In this document: positions 8,209-17,757 of the stretch, piece after piece
Layout: each line of letters begins with the position of its first letter
How positions within the stretch are numbered: the first letter of the stretch is position 1
DNA from: Pontibacter ruber
GTDB lineage: Bacteria; Bacteroidota; Bacteroidia; Cytophagales; Hymenobacteraceae
Length of the DNA: 64,000 bases
Assembly (NCBI RefSeq): GCF_023630205.1
Contig: NZ_JALPRR010000002.1
Location: 1 to 64,000, forward strand
Direction: 5' to 3'
Made by a program: the position numbers and the translations under genes
The notes under the pieces: generated by a model
Databases searched by the model: none
What the model saw: the letters and a program-made list of their open reading frames with translations, nothing else
Told to the model about the DNA's origin: nothing

Positions 8209-11200
8209 TTACTTTCTTAAAAGCACGATCTTCCTAGTGATACTTGCTTTGTCGAAGGTAATACGGGCCGTATACACGCCTTCCGGCAGAGCGGAAAGAT
8301 CGTAGATAGCTTCTGTCTGATGATGCTGACGCAGTACCGGTTGGATGGTTTTGCCCATCATGTCTGTCAATATCATAACAGGGGCTTTCCCATCCTCAGG
8401 CAGGCTTACAGTCAACAGGCCGGTTGTAGGGTTCGGGTATACCTGAAAGCTTCCCTCGTTCGGTTCATTCACCGCAGTAGGTGCCGCCTGCAGCACTTCA
8501 ATGGTCTGGCTGGTGGTATTGGTACAACCATACTTGTCTTTTATCACCAGTTGTACGTTATAGGTGCCGGGCTCCGTGTAGGTATACACCGGCTTCGGTT
8601 CGGTAGTGGTTTCTCCGTTGCCAAAGCTCCAGAGCCATTCTCTGATGTTCTTGCCTTGCGTCTGGAAGGTGATGGCGCGGTTGATTACGGGCTTTTCCTG
8701 GTCTATTGTGAAGCGGGCTTCTGGAGTTGCAATGGTATAAGCTACCGGCACCAGAGCACTTTCAAACACCGAATCGGCATTGGATACATACAGGGTGGTA
8801 TTCTGGGTTAGCTCCGGTATACTATAGTTTGGACCTATGCCCAGCAGCGCATTCTTTGCATTGTCGGCATAAAACTTGAAAAGCTTGCCACCTTTCGGGG
8901 CTACCATAACGGGTGTGCCGGCACAAAGGGTGTCGTTAACAGCCAGTGGGGCAGGGCCAGACCGGATGAATTGATAACGCTCCTGTGCTGCTACAGCGTG
9001 CTTCTTCAGTTCAGTGAGGTTGTCTCCGGCAACAATGGCAAAGGCAATGGTCCTGGTTTCATTAGGTGCCAGCTTGGTTGCCGCAACGCCTACCACATGC
9101 GAAACGTCGTTGCCCGAACCATTCATCCCTGCTTTCTGGCGCGCCACTCCACCCGATAATGCTTTATACTTCTCTTCGGCACTGAAGCCGTCTGCAATAG
9201 AGAAGGTGTTGCGTCCTCCCGACAGGTTATCGATGGCATAGTACGAAGGCGATTCGGAGGTGAGCAGCTTTATGCCGGCATAAGGCATGGCCTCACCCAC
9301 GTTGTAAACATAGCCCATCTTGTTAGCACTATCCCAATCGGCGGCGTTGATGTAAGGGTTGCCGATGTTCCAGTCTGCAAAAAGGCCCGCGTGTAGTGTC
9401 TTTATTGTGTCCGGGGTGATGTTTTTGACCGTGTATTCCAGCACCACGAAATCTTTGTTCTTATCGCCTGACCAAGCAAAAGAGCGTTGACTTACCTGCA
9501 CACCAACCTGCTGTTCCGACGGATAGGTATCGTGCATGATGCTCCGTATTTCCTGGTCTGCCTGCCGGGTATTGTAGTGCATCCGGATGGGGCTGGACGT
9601 TGCAAAGTCCTCGTCTGTTTGCCAGTAAGCGTTGCGCACGTTGTCTGACACACGCTGCGCGTCTGAAGCAAGCAGCAGACCGCCTTCGAAAAGGAGCGAA
9701 TTGCTGCCCTTGTAGGTTATGCCAACTCCCTGGTTAAAGTTGAAAGCATTGTAACCGATGTTACCCTTGCCGTTTACCGTCATTTGCAGGTCGCTGGCAG
9801 ATAGGGTAATGTGGTCCGGGTTTACAGGAATCTGGAAGTACTGATAATCGCTGTAGGTGCCGTCTGTAAAGCCAAGCCGGAAGTTAATGACCATGTTGTG
9901 CGGTGCATTGGGCAGCACAACAAACCGGAAGGGACGGCTCCTGTTATCGGCCGTAGCCATGGTAGCCATACTTCCCAGGGTGAGCTCGTCGTCCAGGATC
10001 TTGACGTAAGGCGATGTTGTCGAAAGCTTTACCTGCAGGTTGGTGGCAGGGGAGAGGAAGTTGGTGAAAGAGCCCTCCAGTGCCAGCGTATCGTTCAGCT
10101 GTGCAATCCGGTTTCCGGCTACCCTGATCAAAGTGTTCCGTACCGATTTTACAGTGGTTTCCATCAGTGCGCGCTTCACGTTCAGGCGGCCTCTGCCCAG
10201 CATTTCCAGGTAAGGCTGGTTGCCCGGGAGGTTATAAATATCATCTGAAGTAACGCGTAAGCGCTCTATCACCTGCTGAGCATTCAGGTGCGGGAAACGG
10301 GAGCGCACCAGTGCGGCAGCTCCGGCTACGATTGGCGAAGCAGCGGACGTACCGTTAAAGCCACCGTAGGCATTATCGCCGCTGAAGCTGGTTGTATAGA
10401 TGTTTATGCTGGGTGCGGTCAGGTCTATTTTGTAGCTGTAGGTATAATCCCTGAACTTAACGTCTTTGCCATCCGTGCCACCTACTGAAAGGACATTGTC
10501 GTAAGAGGCAGGGTAGATGTTCAGGTTGGCATTGGTGTTGCCGCCAGAGGCCACGATCACGACGTCGCGGTTCAGTACAGCGTAGTTGATGATGTCCTGC
10601 TCGTATTGCGAGTACCCTTCGCCACCCCAGGACAGGTTGATGATGCTGCAGCCTTTGTCGGCAGCGTACACGATGGCCTCGTATCCGCGAAAGCTTCCGT
10701 TTGCAGTTGAAGGAAATATCTTGAGGGGCAGGAATTTTGTCCGGAAGCCAAGGCTGGACATACCGTTGCCATTGTCGGAAGCGGCGGCGGCGGCGCCAGC
10801 TACACCTGTACCATGGCCTACATAATAAGAGTCGTCAAAAGTGTTGTTGTCCTTTTCGGCAAAGTCCCAGCCGCTGAAGTTATCGGTGTAACCATCACCG
10901 TCGTTGTCGATGCCATCTACCGGATCGTCGTAGTTGTGCTTTACCTGTGTTTTAAGGTCGGAGTGCGAAAGGCGGAAACCCGTATCAAGTATACCGATCA
11001 CGATGTTGGAGTCACCTTTTTCCACGGCCCAGCCGCTGTAGGCGCCTATGAGCTTGAGATAGGATTGTGTGGTCCTGGTAGAGTCGGAAGCAGGGTCGTT
11101 GGGTTGGTAAAGCGGTTCGCGCTGGTAAAGCGGCTCCACATACTCCACCATACCTGTGGACATGAGTTTTCTCCTGATCTCCTCCAGCGTCTGGCCTTCT

Positions 11201-11529
11201 GAATACGTCATCTCGTAGATCAGCGACAGGTCAACGCCGCCGCCTTTCCTGGCATTGACAGGAGGGGCAGCTTTCGGAAACTTCTGGAGGACCTGTTTTG
11301 CACCTACCTGTTGCAACACAGCCTGCAAACCGGCAGTAGAACCCTGAGCAAGGCGTAGTTCTCCTGCTGGCTGAGATTTCAGTTTATATACTACTGTATG
11401 TGGCTTTGTGCGCACGCCAACACCAGCAGCTGGCTTGGGTTGTGCCTGGCCGTACAGAAAAGGAACGAAAAGAAAAGATACTAGAAAAGCCCGGAAAAAG
11501 CGTTTTAGCACCAACAGCGCGGTAATCAT
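8209..11529 (-). CDS. secreted S8 subtilisin-like peptidase with PKD and T9SS sorting domains
   Basis: A 1106-residue exoprotease. An N-terminal signal sequence (hydrophobic core about 14-26, ending near YGQA) is followed by an inhibitor-like propeptide region (45-135) and an S8 domain with Asp182 (GILDTGF), His239 (GHGTGVAG) and Ser395 (NGTSAASP), so the triad is complete. A DxDGDG calcium-loop-like stretch (208-213) sits after the Asp. The middle part is beta-rich, then a PKD domain (YTYTEPGTYNVQLVIKD) and a type A T9SS C-terminal domain starting at YPNPTTG and ending in KIVLLRK. This marks export through the type IX system. Monocistronic. Confidence 0.93.
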   Translation of the reverse strand: MITALLVLKRFFRAFLVSFLFVPFLYGQAQPKPAAGVGVRTKPHTVVYKLKSQPAGELRLAQGSTAGLQAVLQQVGAKQVLQKFPKAAPPVNARKGGGVDLSLIYEMTYSEGQTLEEIRRKLMSTGMVEYVEPLYQREPLYQPNDPASDSTRTTQSYLKLIGAYSGWAVEKGDSNIVIGILDTGFRLSHSDLKTQVKHNYDDPVDGIDNDGDGYTDNFSGWDFAEKDNNTFDDSYYVGHGTGVAGAAAAASDNGNGMSSLGFRTKFLPLKIFPSTANGSFRGYEAIVYAADKGCSIINLSWGGEGYSQYEQDIINYAVLNRDVVIVASGGNTNANLNIYPASYDNVLSVGGTDGKDVKFRDYTYSYKIDLTAPSINIYTTSFSGDNAYGGFNGTSAASPIVAGAAALVRSRFPHLNAQQVIERLRVTSDDIYNLPGNQPYLEMLGRGRLNVKRALMETTVKSVRNTLIRVAGNRIAQLNDTLALEGSFTNFLSPATNLQVKLSTTSPYVKILDDELTLGSMATMATADNRSRPFRFVVLPNAPHNMVINFRLGFTDGTYSDYQYFQIPVNPDHITLSASDLQMTVNGKGNIGYNAFNFNQGVGITYKGSNSLLFEGGLLLASDAQRVSDNVRNAYWQTDEDFATSSPIRMHYNTRQADQEIRSIMHDTYPSEQQVGVQVSQRSFAWSGDKNKDFVVLEYTVKNITPDTIKTLHAGLFADWNIGNPYINAADWDSANKMGYVYNVGEAMPYAGIKLLTSESPSYYAIDNLSGGRNTFSIADGFSAEEKYKALSGGVARQKAGMNGSGNDVSHVVGVAATKLAPNETRTIAFAIVAGDNLTELKKHAVAAQERYQFIRSGPAPLAVNDTLCAGTPVMVAPKGGKLFKFYADNAKNALLGIGPNYSIPELTQNTTLYVSNADSVFESALVPVAYTIATPEARFTIDQEKPVINRAITFQTQGKNIREWLWSFGNGETTTEPKPVYTYTEPGTYNVQLVIKDKYGCTNTTSQTIEVLQAAPTAVNEPNEGSFQVYPNPTTGLLTVSLPEDGKAPVMILTDMMGKTIQPVLRQHHQTEAIYDLSALPEGVYTARITFDKASITRKIVLLRK

Positions 11530-11718
11530 TTTATCATATAAGCAATAAGTGAGAAAAGGGTGATGTAACGGTACTAATGCTGTCCGGTAGAATGTAACGA
11601 TTTAAGCATCAAAGATAAGCATGAAAAGAATGCCACCTGACCGGACGTTTCTAAAAAAATACGTAACTTTCCACCAAATGATTCTAATATAGGCGTTTAA
11701 TTATATAAAAAAAAGACT

Positions 11719-13392
11719 ATGAATTTAGATTTAGTAAATAAACATCAGTCTACATTAAATACAGCCGTAAAAGCGCTGCACGAGCGTACGTTCTTTGCGC
11801 ACTACCCGGAGAACCCAACGCCGGAGATCTACGGCGAAACGGCCGACAAGGAAGGACGCGAGAAGTATAAAAACCACCTGAACCAGAATTTTACCGAACT
11901 GCTGCAGGAGAACCCGGAAGCTTGGGTAGGGCAGGAGGAGTCGCCTTACGAGCAGCAGTCGCTGGGCGTAAAGTATCCATACTTCTCGGTTGATACGCTG
12001 GTGTCGCGTGCCGAAGAAGCGTACCATGTATGGCGCAAGGTCAAACCTGCTGACCGTGCCGCCCTGCTGGTAGAAACGCTGGAGCGCGTAAAGAGCCGTT
12101 TCTTCGAGATTGCTTACGCTACCATGCATACGACCGGACAGGCGTACATGATGTCGTTCCAGGCATCCGGCCCGCACGCCGCTGACAGAGCACTGGAGGC
12201 GATTGCGTCTGGCTACGAGGAAATGAGCCGTTTCCCGGAGGCAACCGAGTGGGAAAAGCCGATGGGCAAGTATAACATCAAGCTGAGCAAGAGCTGGAGA
12301 GCGGTACCGAAAGGCGTTGCCCTTGTAATTGGCTGCTCTACCTTCCCGACCTGGAACACCGTGCCGGGCATGTATGCCAGCTTAGTTACAGGTAACCCGG
12401 TAATCGTGAAGCCGCACCCGAAAGCGGTATTGCCAATTGCCATTGTGGTAGCCGAAGTACAGAAAGTGCTGGTGGAAGCGGGTCTGCCGCCGTACATCTG
12501 CCAGCTGGCCGTGGATGCCGACGACCACCTGATCACAAAAGAACTGGCCGAGCATCCGAAAGTGAAGCTGATCGACTATACCGGCGGTACCGAGTTTGGT
12601 AACTACATCGAGAGCCTGAAAGGCAAAACCGTGTTCACGGAGAAAACCGGGGTTAACTCCATCATACTTGATTCGGTAGACGATCTGGACAAGGTGGCTA
12701 ACAATCTGGCATTCTCGGTGAGTTTATACTCCGGCCAGATGTGCACGGCACCGCAAAACTTCTTTGTGCCGGAAACAGGCATCAAAGTAGGGGGCGAAAC
12801 CGTGCCTTACGAGGAAGTAGTGCAGAAACTGGCCGATGCGGTATCTGGTTTGGTAAACAACCCGAAAGCAGGGCCGCATGTGCTGGGTGCCATCCAGAAC
12901 CCGGCTACGCTGGAGCGTGTGAAGGAATCTTCTACCGTAAAAGGCAAAACCGTACTGAGCACCTGCGACTTCAGCAACCCGATGTTTGCCAATGCCCGTA
13001 CCTGCGCCCCGGTTATCTATGAAGTGGACGCGACGGAAAAAGAAAGCTACAGCCGCGAACTGTTCGGCCCGATCATGCTCATCATCAAAACCCGGAACAC
13101 CGACCAGTCGATCGAAATCGCCAAAGAGATGGCCATGAACTATGGCGCCATTTCCTGCGGCGCGTATACGACCGATCCGACGGTAAAAGAAAAGATCATG
13201 GATGAAATGAGTTTGGCTGGCACGCCGGTGAGCTTTAACCTGACAGGCGGTATTTATGTGAACCAGAACGCGAGCTTCTCCGATTTCCACGTAACAGGTG
13301 GTAACCCGGCGGGTAATGCCTCGTTCACCAACCCTGAGTTTGTGATCAAGCGCTTTACGTGGGTAGGCTTTAGAGAGCCTTCGCTGAGCTAA
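11719..13392 (+). CDS. paaN: PaaN-type aldehyde dehydrogenase family protein
   Basis: A 557-residue aldehyde-dehydrogenase superfamily protein matching my recollection of the short PaaN group (the family called phenylacetic acid degradation protein PaaN) that lacks the MaoC hydratase domain of long PaaZ-type proteins. The catalytic Cys342 is in SGQMCTAPQNFFV; the NAD-binding segment includes VIVKPHPKAVLP (228-239). No paaABCDE or paaK genes are in the window, so the link to phenylacetate rests on family membership. A clear terminator follows. Start chosen at the first ATG, after an A-rich leader. Confidence 0.75.
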   Translation: MNLDLVNKHQSTLNTAVKALHERTFFAHYPENPTPEIYGETADKEGREKYKNHLNQNFTELLQENPEAWVGQEESPYEQQSLGVKYPYFSVDTLVSRAEEAYHVWRKVKPADRAALLVETLERVKSRFFEIAYATMHTTGQAYMMSFQASGPHAADRALEAIASGYEEMSRFPEATEWEKPMGKYNIKLSKSWRAVPKGVALVIGCSTFPTWNTVPGMYASLVTGNPVIVKPHPKAVLPIAIVVAEVQKVLVEAGLPPYICQLAVDADDHLITKELAEHPKVKLIDYTGGTEFGNYIESLKGKTVFTEKTGVNSIILDSVDDLDKVANNLAFSVSLYSGQMCTAPQNFFVPETGIKVGGETVPYEEVVQKLADAVSGLVNNPKAGPHVLGAIQNPATLERVKESSTVKGKTVLSTCDFSNPMFANARTCAPVIYEVDATEKESYSRELFGPIMLIIKTRNTDQSIEIAKEMAMNYGAISCGAYTTDPTVKEKIMDEMSLAGTPVSFNLTGGIYVNQNASFSDFHVTGGNPAGNASFTNPEFVIKRFTWVGFREPSLS

Positions 13393-13418
13393 ACGGTTGC
13401 TGATTAAAGTATAAGTAT

Positions 13419-13450
13419 AAAGCCCCGGCACTTTCAGGTGCCGGGGCTTT
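13419..13450 (+). terminator. intrinsic terminator after paaN
   Basis: Stem 13419-13430/13439-13450 (AAGCCCCGGCA core) with an 8-nt loop and a T-rich 3' side; also just downstream of the convergent small gene. Confidence 0.85.
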
Positions 13451-13456
13451 TGTTTT

Positions 13457-13753
13457 TTAGCTGAACAGGTTGGTGATGTCGTTTTTAAGCTTATCCAGGC
13501 CTTCGCGCAGGTCGGTCCATTTGCTCTGGGTGTCTTCTTCGTCTCCCAGTTTTTGGGCGATCAGTTCGCGCTTTGCTTCCAGTGCCGCGATGTGCTCGTG
13601 GTAAGTATGGTTCGAGTCGGCAGTGGTGGCGTTTACCCGGCCTTTCAGTATCTTGATTTTTCCATCCAACTCATCCAGGCTCTTCTGGATCTCTTCGCGG
13701 GTAAGATGGTTTGGTGCCCGCATATGTTCAGGTTTGAGGTGATACGTATCCAT
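13457..13753 (-). CDS. small coiled-coil protein
   Basis: A 98-residue, highly charged, helical protein with heptad-like spacing through most of its length (LTREEIQKSLDELDGKIKIL, then AALEAKRELIAQKL). No signal or membrane segment. The ATG at 13753 is preferred over an upstream start at 13792, which adds a poorly conserved-looking 13-residue lead. It resembles small stress-related coiled-coil proteins, but I cannot assign a family. Its 5' region faces the divergent siderophore receptor; promoters may be shared but no operator abuts this gene. Confidence 0.6.
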   Translation of the reverse strand: MDTYHLKPEHMRAPNHLTREEIQKSLDELDGKIKILKGRVNATTADSNHTYHEHIAALEAKRELIAQKLGDEEDTQSKWTDLREGLDKLKNDITNLFS

Positions 13754-13881
13754 AGTGTTTGTATTTAAGCTGTCAACACGAAAGCCTGCCATGGGCTTTC
13801 TTCCTCTCTAAATACTTGTTAAAGCTCAAAAAGGATATAGGCAGGCCTGTCTGGGCATCGCTGTACTTGTTTACTTAGGTT

Positions 13882-13900
13882 ATTTAGAAAAAATCTAAAT
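13882..13900. promoter_or_regulatory. operator palindrome 1 (metal-regulator-like)
   Basis: ATTTAGA-N5-TCTAAAT, perfect 7-bp half-sites, directly upstream of the -33 element of the receptor promoter. The form resembles DtxR/IdeR-type boxes; regulator identity is inference. Confidence 0.7.
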
Positions 13901-13906
13901 AGATGT

Positions 13907-13936
13907 TTTGTAATATAAAAATGGTGTTTACTTTTG
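13907..13936 (+). promoter_or_regulatory. promoter of siderophore-receptor operon
   Basis: TTTG at 13907-13910, 18 bp, then TACTTTTG at 13929-13936: an excellent match to the Bacteroidota promoter. It lies exactly between two palindromic operators. Confidence 0.8.
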
Positions 13937-13943
13937 CGCAGTC

Positions 13944-13960
13944 TTTAGAATCAATCTAAA
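13944..13960. promoter_or_regulatory. operator palindrome 2 (metal-regulator-like)
   Basis: TTTAGA-N5-TCTAAA downstream of the -7 element, same half-site as operator 1. Occupation of both would block the promoter. Confidence 0.7.
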
Positions 13961-13969
13961 TAAAAGAAA

Positions 13970-16321
13970 ATGCACCGTCTGCTTACCATTGTAATCACTT
14001 TACTATTCATAACACAAGTTGCGTTTGCTCAGAATGTGGGCCGCATCGAAGGGCGTGTTGTGTCTGAAAGAAACGAGCCCCTGATCGGGATCAGCGTAGC
14101 CCTGGAAGGTACCAGCCTGGGCACTACCACCGACGAGGAAGGAAAGTATGTTATCCGAACTGTTTCGCCGGGTACTTATACTTTGGTAGCCACCAGCCTT
14201 GGCTTTGCCACTATCAAAAACCAGGTCGAGGTAAAGGCTGGCTCTACAGCTACCGTGTATGTGCTGTTGCCTTCTTCTGCCACTGCCCTGAACGAGGTGG
14301 AAATTACCGCCAGCCACAGCGGTGAGTTTGTGCAGCCGATCGGTTCTACGGCTACCAAAATGGAGGCGCCGCTGAAGTCTGTGCCGCAGTCGGTACAGAT
14401 CATTTCGCGCCGTGCCCTGGACCAGATGCAGGTGGTACGCCTGGATGACGCCATGCGCAACGTGAGCGGCGTAACCATGGAAACCGGCTTTGGCGGCCGA
14501 ACAGACATTTTCCAGGTTCGTGGCTTCAGAACCAGCACCGAAAGTATCTTCAAGAACGGCTTCCGTAACAGCGTACGTACCTTCCGTGAAACAGCCAACA
14601 TCCAGCAGATCGAGGTGATGAAAGGACCTGCTTCGGTACTGTATGGCGTGAGCGATCCAGGTGGTATGGTGAACATCACCACCAAGAAACCAACGGCTTA
14701 TACGTTCCAGGACGTGCAGGTAACAGCCAACACCTTCGGCCAGATCCGTCCGGCCATTGACCTGGGTGGCGCCTTCAACAAGAGCAAGACCTTTAAGTAT
14801 AGATTAAATGCGGTGTACGAGAAAGGCGATACCTACCGCGACTTCGTGAGCACCGAGCGTGTTTTTGTTGCACCAGCCTTCACGTATGATTTCTCTGACA
14901 AAACTTCGCTTACGTTAGAGGCCGAGTACCTGGATCATGACCAGGCCTCTGACCGCGGCATTGTGGCCTTCAACAAAGTGATAGCAGATGTACCTGCTAA
15001 CTTCTCCATAGGCGAGCCGGACAACAGGGGCAAGCACCAGAACCGCTTGGTACAGTATAACCTGCAGCACCGCTTCAACGACATCTTCAGCCTGCGCCAT
15101 GCGTCTAACTTCAACTACTCTTCCGAAGACCGCACCATCGTGGAGTTGGCTGGCATTCTGAAAGGCAGCGACTCCAAAGTAACGCGCCGTATACAGGACC
15201 AGTACAACTTCGAGCGCAACTTTGCCACGCAGACGGAGCTATACGCTACCTTCAATACGGGTACACTGCTCGAACACAAAACAGTAGCAGGTGTAGAAAT
15301 TGCCCGCTCTATGTTCGACATCTGGTACAACCGTGCAGCCTACGATACGCTGGATGTATACAACCCACAGTACAGCCGCCTGCCAAAGCCTTATAATAAA
15401 CTTGCCTTCGGGGATGATTACCGCGATAACACCAGCCTGTATGGCTTTTATGTGCAGGACTTCTTCTCGATAAAACAACGGTTTAAAGTTTTGATGGGCG
15501 TGCGCTACGATGTATGGGATCTGGAAAGAACCGGCTTGGTGAAAAACAAAGACAAAACCTTCTCTACGGAAGTAACCAAACAGCCAAACCGCGCCCTTAA
15601 CCCAAGAATAGGCGTGCTGTACGAAGTATATGGTCCGCTCTCTGTCTACGGTAACTGGTCAAGGGGTTTTCAGCCGGAAGTGGGTAGTGTGCTGAATGCA
15701 GATGGCGTAACGACCCGCCCACTCGACCCGGTAACATCCAACCTATATGAAGGCGGTGCCAAATTAGGTCTGCTGAAAGACAAAGTGAACATCAAAGCAG
15801 CTTATTTCAACATCACGCGCAGCAACGTGCCGCTTACCAACCCGGACAATGCAAATTACCTGATCCAGGTAGGAGAGGTGCGTAGCGAAGGCGTTGAGAC
15901 CGACATAACCGGTGAAGTGCTGCCCGGCCTTAACGTGATCGCCACGTACAGCTATACCGATGCCCGCATCACAGAAGATACAAACGAGAATAACATTGGC
16001 GTAGCCTTCCGGGGCGTGAGCAAGCACAGCGGCAGCCTCTGGACGACCTATGTGCTGCAGAGCGGGGTATTGAAAGGCCTTGGCTTTGGAGGCGGCTTTA
16101 CCAGCTTCGGCGACCGTCCGGTAGATGCTGCTGACAGCTTCCGGCTGCCTGGCTACACCCGCTACGATGCCACCTTGTTCTACGACTCCAAGCGCTTCCA
16201 CGCAGCCCTGAACCTGAAAAACCTGGCTGATATCAACTACTACGACGGCTCACAGTCTGCTACCGCCATTATGCCGGGTGCGCCGCGTAGCCTGCAGGGT
16301 ACAGTTGGTGTAAGATTTTAA
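13970..16321 (+). CDS. TonB-dependent siderophore receptor
   Basis: A 783-residue outer-membrane receptor. A signal peptide (MHRLL...QVAFAQ) precedes a carboxypeptidase-regulatory-like domain (about 25-105: GRVVSERNEPLIGISVALEGTSLGTTTDEEGKY), a plug domain with APLKSVPQSVQIISRRALDQM and KGPASVLYGVSDPGG, and a 22-stranded barrel ending in VGVRF with terminal aromatic Phe. The RGF/KGPASVLYG motifs are typical of ferric-siderophore receptors of the FhuE/FpvA group. It is the first gene of an operon with a PepSY membrane protein. The paired operators upstream suggest iron control. A GGCGGCACAG hairpin (16350-16376) without a T-tract lies between the two genes. Confidence 0.92.
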   Translation: MHRLLTIVITLLFITQVAFAQNVGRIEGRVVSERNEPLIGISVALEGTSLGTTTDEEGKYVIRTVSPGTYTLVATSLGFATIKNQVEVKAGSTATVYVLLPSSATALNEVEITASHSGEFVQPIGSTATKMEAPLKSVPQSVQIISRRALDQMQVVRLDDAMRNVSGVTMETGFGGRTDIFQVRGFRTSTESIFKNGFRNSVRTFRETANIQQIEVMKGPASVLYGVSDPGGMVNITTKKPTAYTFQDVQVTANTFGQIRPAIDLGGAFNKSKTFKYRLNAVYEKGDTYRDFVSTERVFVAPAFTYDFSDKTSLTLEAEYLDHDQASDRGIVAFNKVIADVPANFSIGEPDNRGKHQNRLVQYNLQHRFNDIFSLRHASNFNYSSEDRTIVELAGILKGSDSKVTRRIQDQYNFERNFATQTELYATFNTGTLLEHKTVAGVEIARSMFDIWYNRAAYDTLDVYNPQYSRLPKPYNKLAFGDDYRDNTSLYGFYVQDFFSIKQRFKVLMGVRYDVWDLERTGLVKNKDKTFSTEVTKQPNRALNPRIGVLYEVYGPLSVYGNWSRGFQPEVGSVLNADGVTTRPLDPVTSNLYEGGAKLGLLKDKVNIKAAYFNITRSNVPLTNPDNANYLIQVGEVRSEGVETDITGEVLPGLNVIATYSYTDARITEDTNENNIGVAFRGVSKHSGSLWTTYVLQSGVLKGLGFGGGFTSFGDRPVDAADSFRLPGYTRYDATLFYDSKRFHAALNLKNLADINYYDGSQSATAIMPGAPRSLQGTVGVRF

Positions 16322-16393
16322 AAATAAACCTATAGTTTTGCTCCCTACTGGCGGCACAGTCTCTGGCTGTGTCGCCGGTGTTTGTTAAAGCCT

Positions 16394-17524
16394 ATGCGAA
16401 AACTCATTCTGCAATTGCATCTCTGGATTGGCCTGACGGCAGGCGCCATACTTTCGGTAGTTGGTGTAACCGGGTCTGCCTATGTTTTTCAGCCCGAACT
16501 GACCCGCCTGCTTTATGCAGACCTATACCGGGCTAAAGATCCGGAGGCAGTTCCGGTAAATCCGGAGGTGGTGATACAGGCTGCGGAAGAAGCTTTTAGA
16601 GGCAAAGTAAGCAACGTGCACTTCCCGTTGCGCGAGCTGGAAAATTACATCCTGAAAGTAGAAGGTAAAAAAGAGTGGCTGTTTTATGATGCCTCTACGG
16701 GCAATTACCTCGGAGAAATGAAGGAGCGCCGCGGCGTGCTGGATAAGGTGCTGGAAGTGCACCGCGGGCTGGTAGTAGGAGAGATCGGCTCTGTGATTAC
16801 TGGTATTTGTGCGCTGCTGATGGCCTTGGTTCTGCTTAGCTCCGGATTATACTTGTGGTGGCCACGCAAAAAGAAACAGTTTAAAGACGGGCTGCGCCTG
16901 AAACCAAATGCCTCGTTCAAGCGCCGCAGCTACGACCTGCACAATGTGTTTGGTTTTTACTTTAGCGTGCCGTTGTTCCTTGCCGCCATTACCGGAGCAT
17001 ACTTTGCCTTTTCCGTAGAAATGCACGCTGTTGTAGATTCGATCACCGGTGCCAAAGAACTAACACCCAATCCCAAAGCACTGCACTCAGTGTACCAACC
17101 CGGCGTACAACCCATGACCCTACAGCAGGCGATGGAACTGATGAACAGCAGCAAGTATAAGGGTTACCACAAGCGCAACCTTACGATGCCAAAAGACAGC
17201 GTAGGCCATGTATACTTTTCCCTGACCAATGCCAGCGACATCGATGCCGGTGCAGAACTCCGCCCCATGGTGTACCTCGATCAGTATACAGGAAAACCGT
17301 TGTATGCCTATGATCCGGTGGCGGCGCCTGCCGGACGCAGGTTGCTCCGGAACTGGTTTGTGCCTATCCACTTCGGTGAGGTAGGCGGTTATGTAACACG
17401 GGTGCTCTGGTTTATACTTGGGCTCTTGCCGGCTACGCTCTGGGTAACGGGACTGCTGATCTGGCGCGGGAAGCGTAAGAAGAAAAACAAAAAAGCTGTT
17501 ACCGGAAAAGGAGCGATAGCCTGA
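16394..17524 (+). CDS. PepSY-associated TM helix protein (iron-linked)
   Basis: A 376-residue inner-membrane protein of the PepSY_TM family (PiuB-like). It has an N-terminal helix (LHLWIGLTAGAILSVVGVTGSAYVF), a periplasmic PepSY-type region, two central helices around 130-150 and 190-215, and a C-terminal helix before a basic KRKKKNKK tail. The ATG at 16394 is chosen over a TTG four codons upstream. It sits 72 bp behind the siderophore receptor. Proteins of this family are widely co-regulated with siderophore receptors and are thought to reduce ferric siderophores; this role is inference from context. Confidence 0.85.
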   Translation: MRKLILQLHLWIGLTAGAILSVVGVTGSAYVFQPELTRLLYADLYRAKDPEAVPVNPEVVIQAAEEAFRGKVSNVHFPLRELENYILKVEGKKEWLFYDASTGNYLGEMKERRGVLDKVLEVHRGLVVGEIGSVITGICALLMALVLLSSGLYLWWPRKKKQFKDGLRLKPNASFKRRSYDLHNVFGFYFSVPLFLAAITGAYFAFSVEMHAVVDSITGAKELTPNPKALHSVYQPGVQPMTLQQAMELMNSSKYKGYHKRNLTMPKDSVGHVYFSLTNASDIDAGAELRPMVYLDQYTGKPLYAYDPVAAPAGRRLLRNWFVPIHFGEVGGYVTRVLWFILGLLPATLWVTGLLIWRGKRKKKNKKAVTGKGAIA

Positions 17525-17757
17525 TAGGCCTGCTTTTATGGCTGTGATTTCACCGGTACATTGATGTGGCCTGTTTACCGGATGTTTTTCACCACTTATA
17601 GGCGAACTATTTTGATAATATTCTTTAACTCTGCGATATTTGTATCTACTTGTGAAGTTTTTTTGCGTAGAAGCTGTGATTATTGCTGAAAAGGCGAAAA
17701 TATCTTTACAAGTTTTGCACTGTTTACCGAAATCAGTGCCTACATACATAAATCCCG

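Noticed and set aside
16350..16376. Terminator between siderophore receptor and PepSY gene
   Set aside because: The stem is good but has no T-tract; more likely an mRNA-stability hairpin inside an operon.
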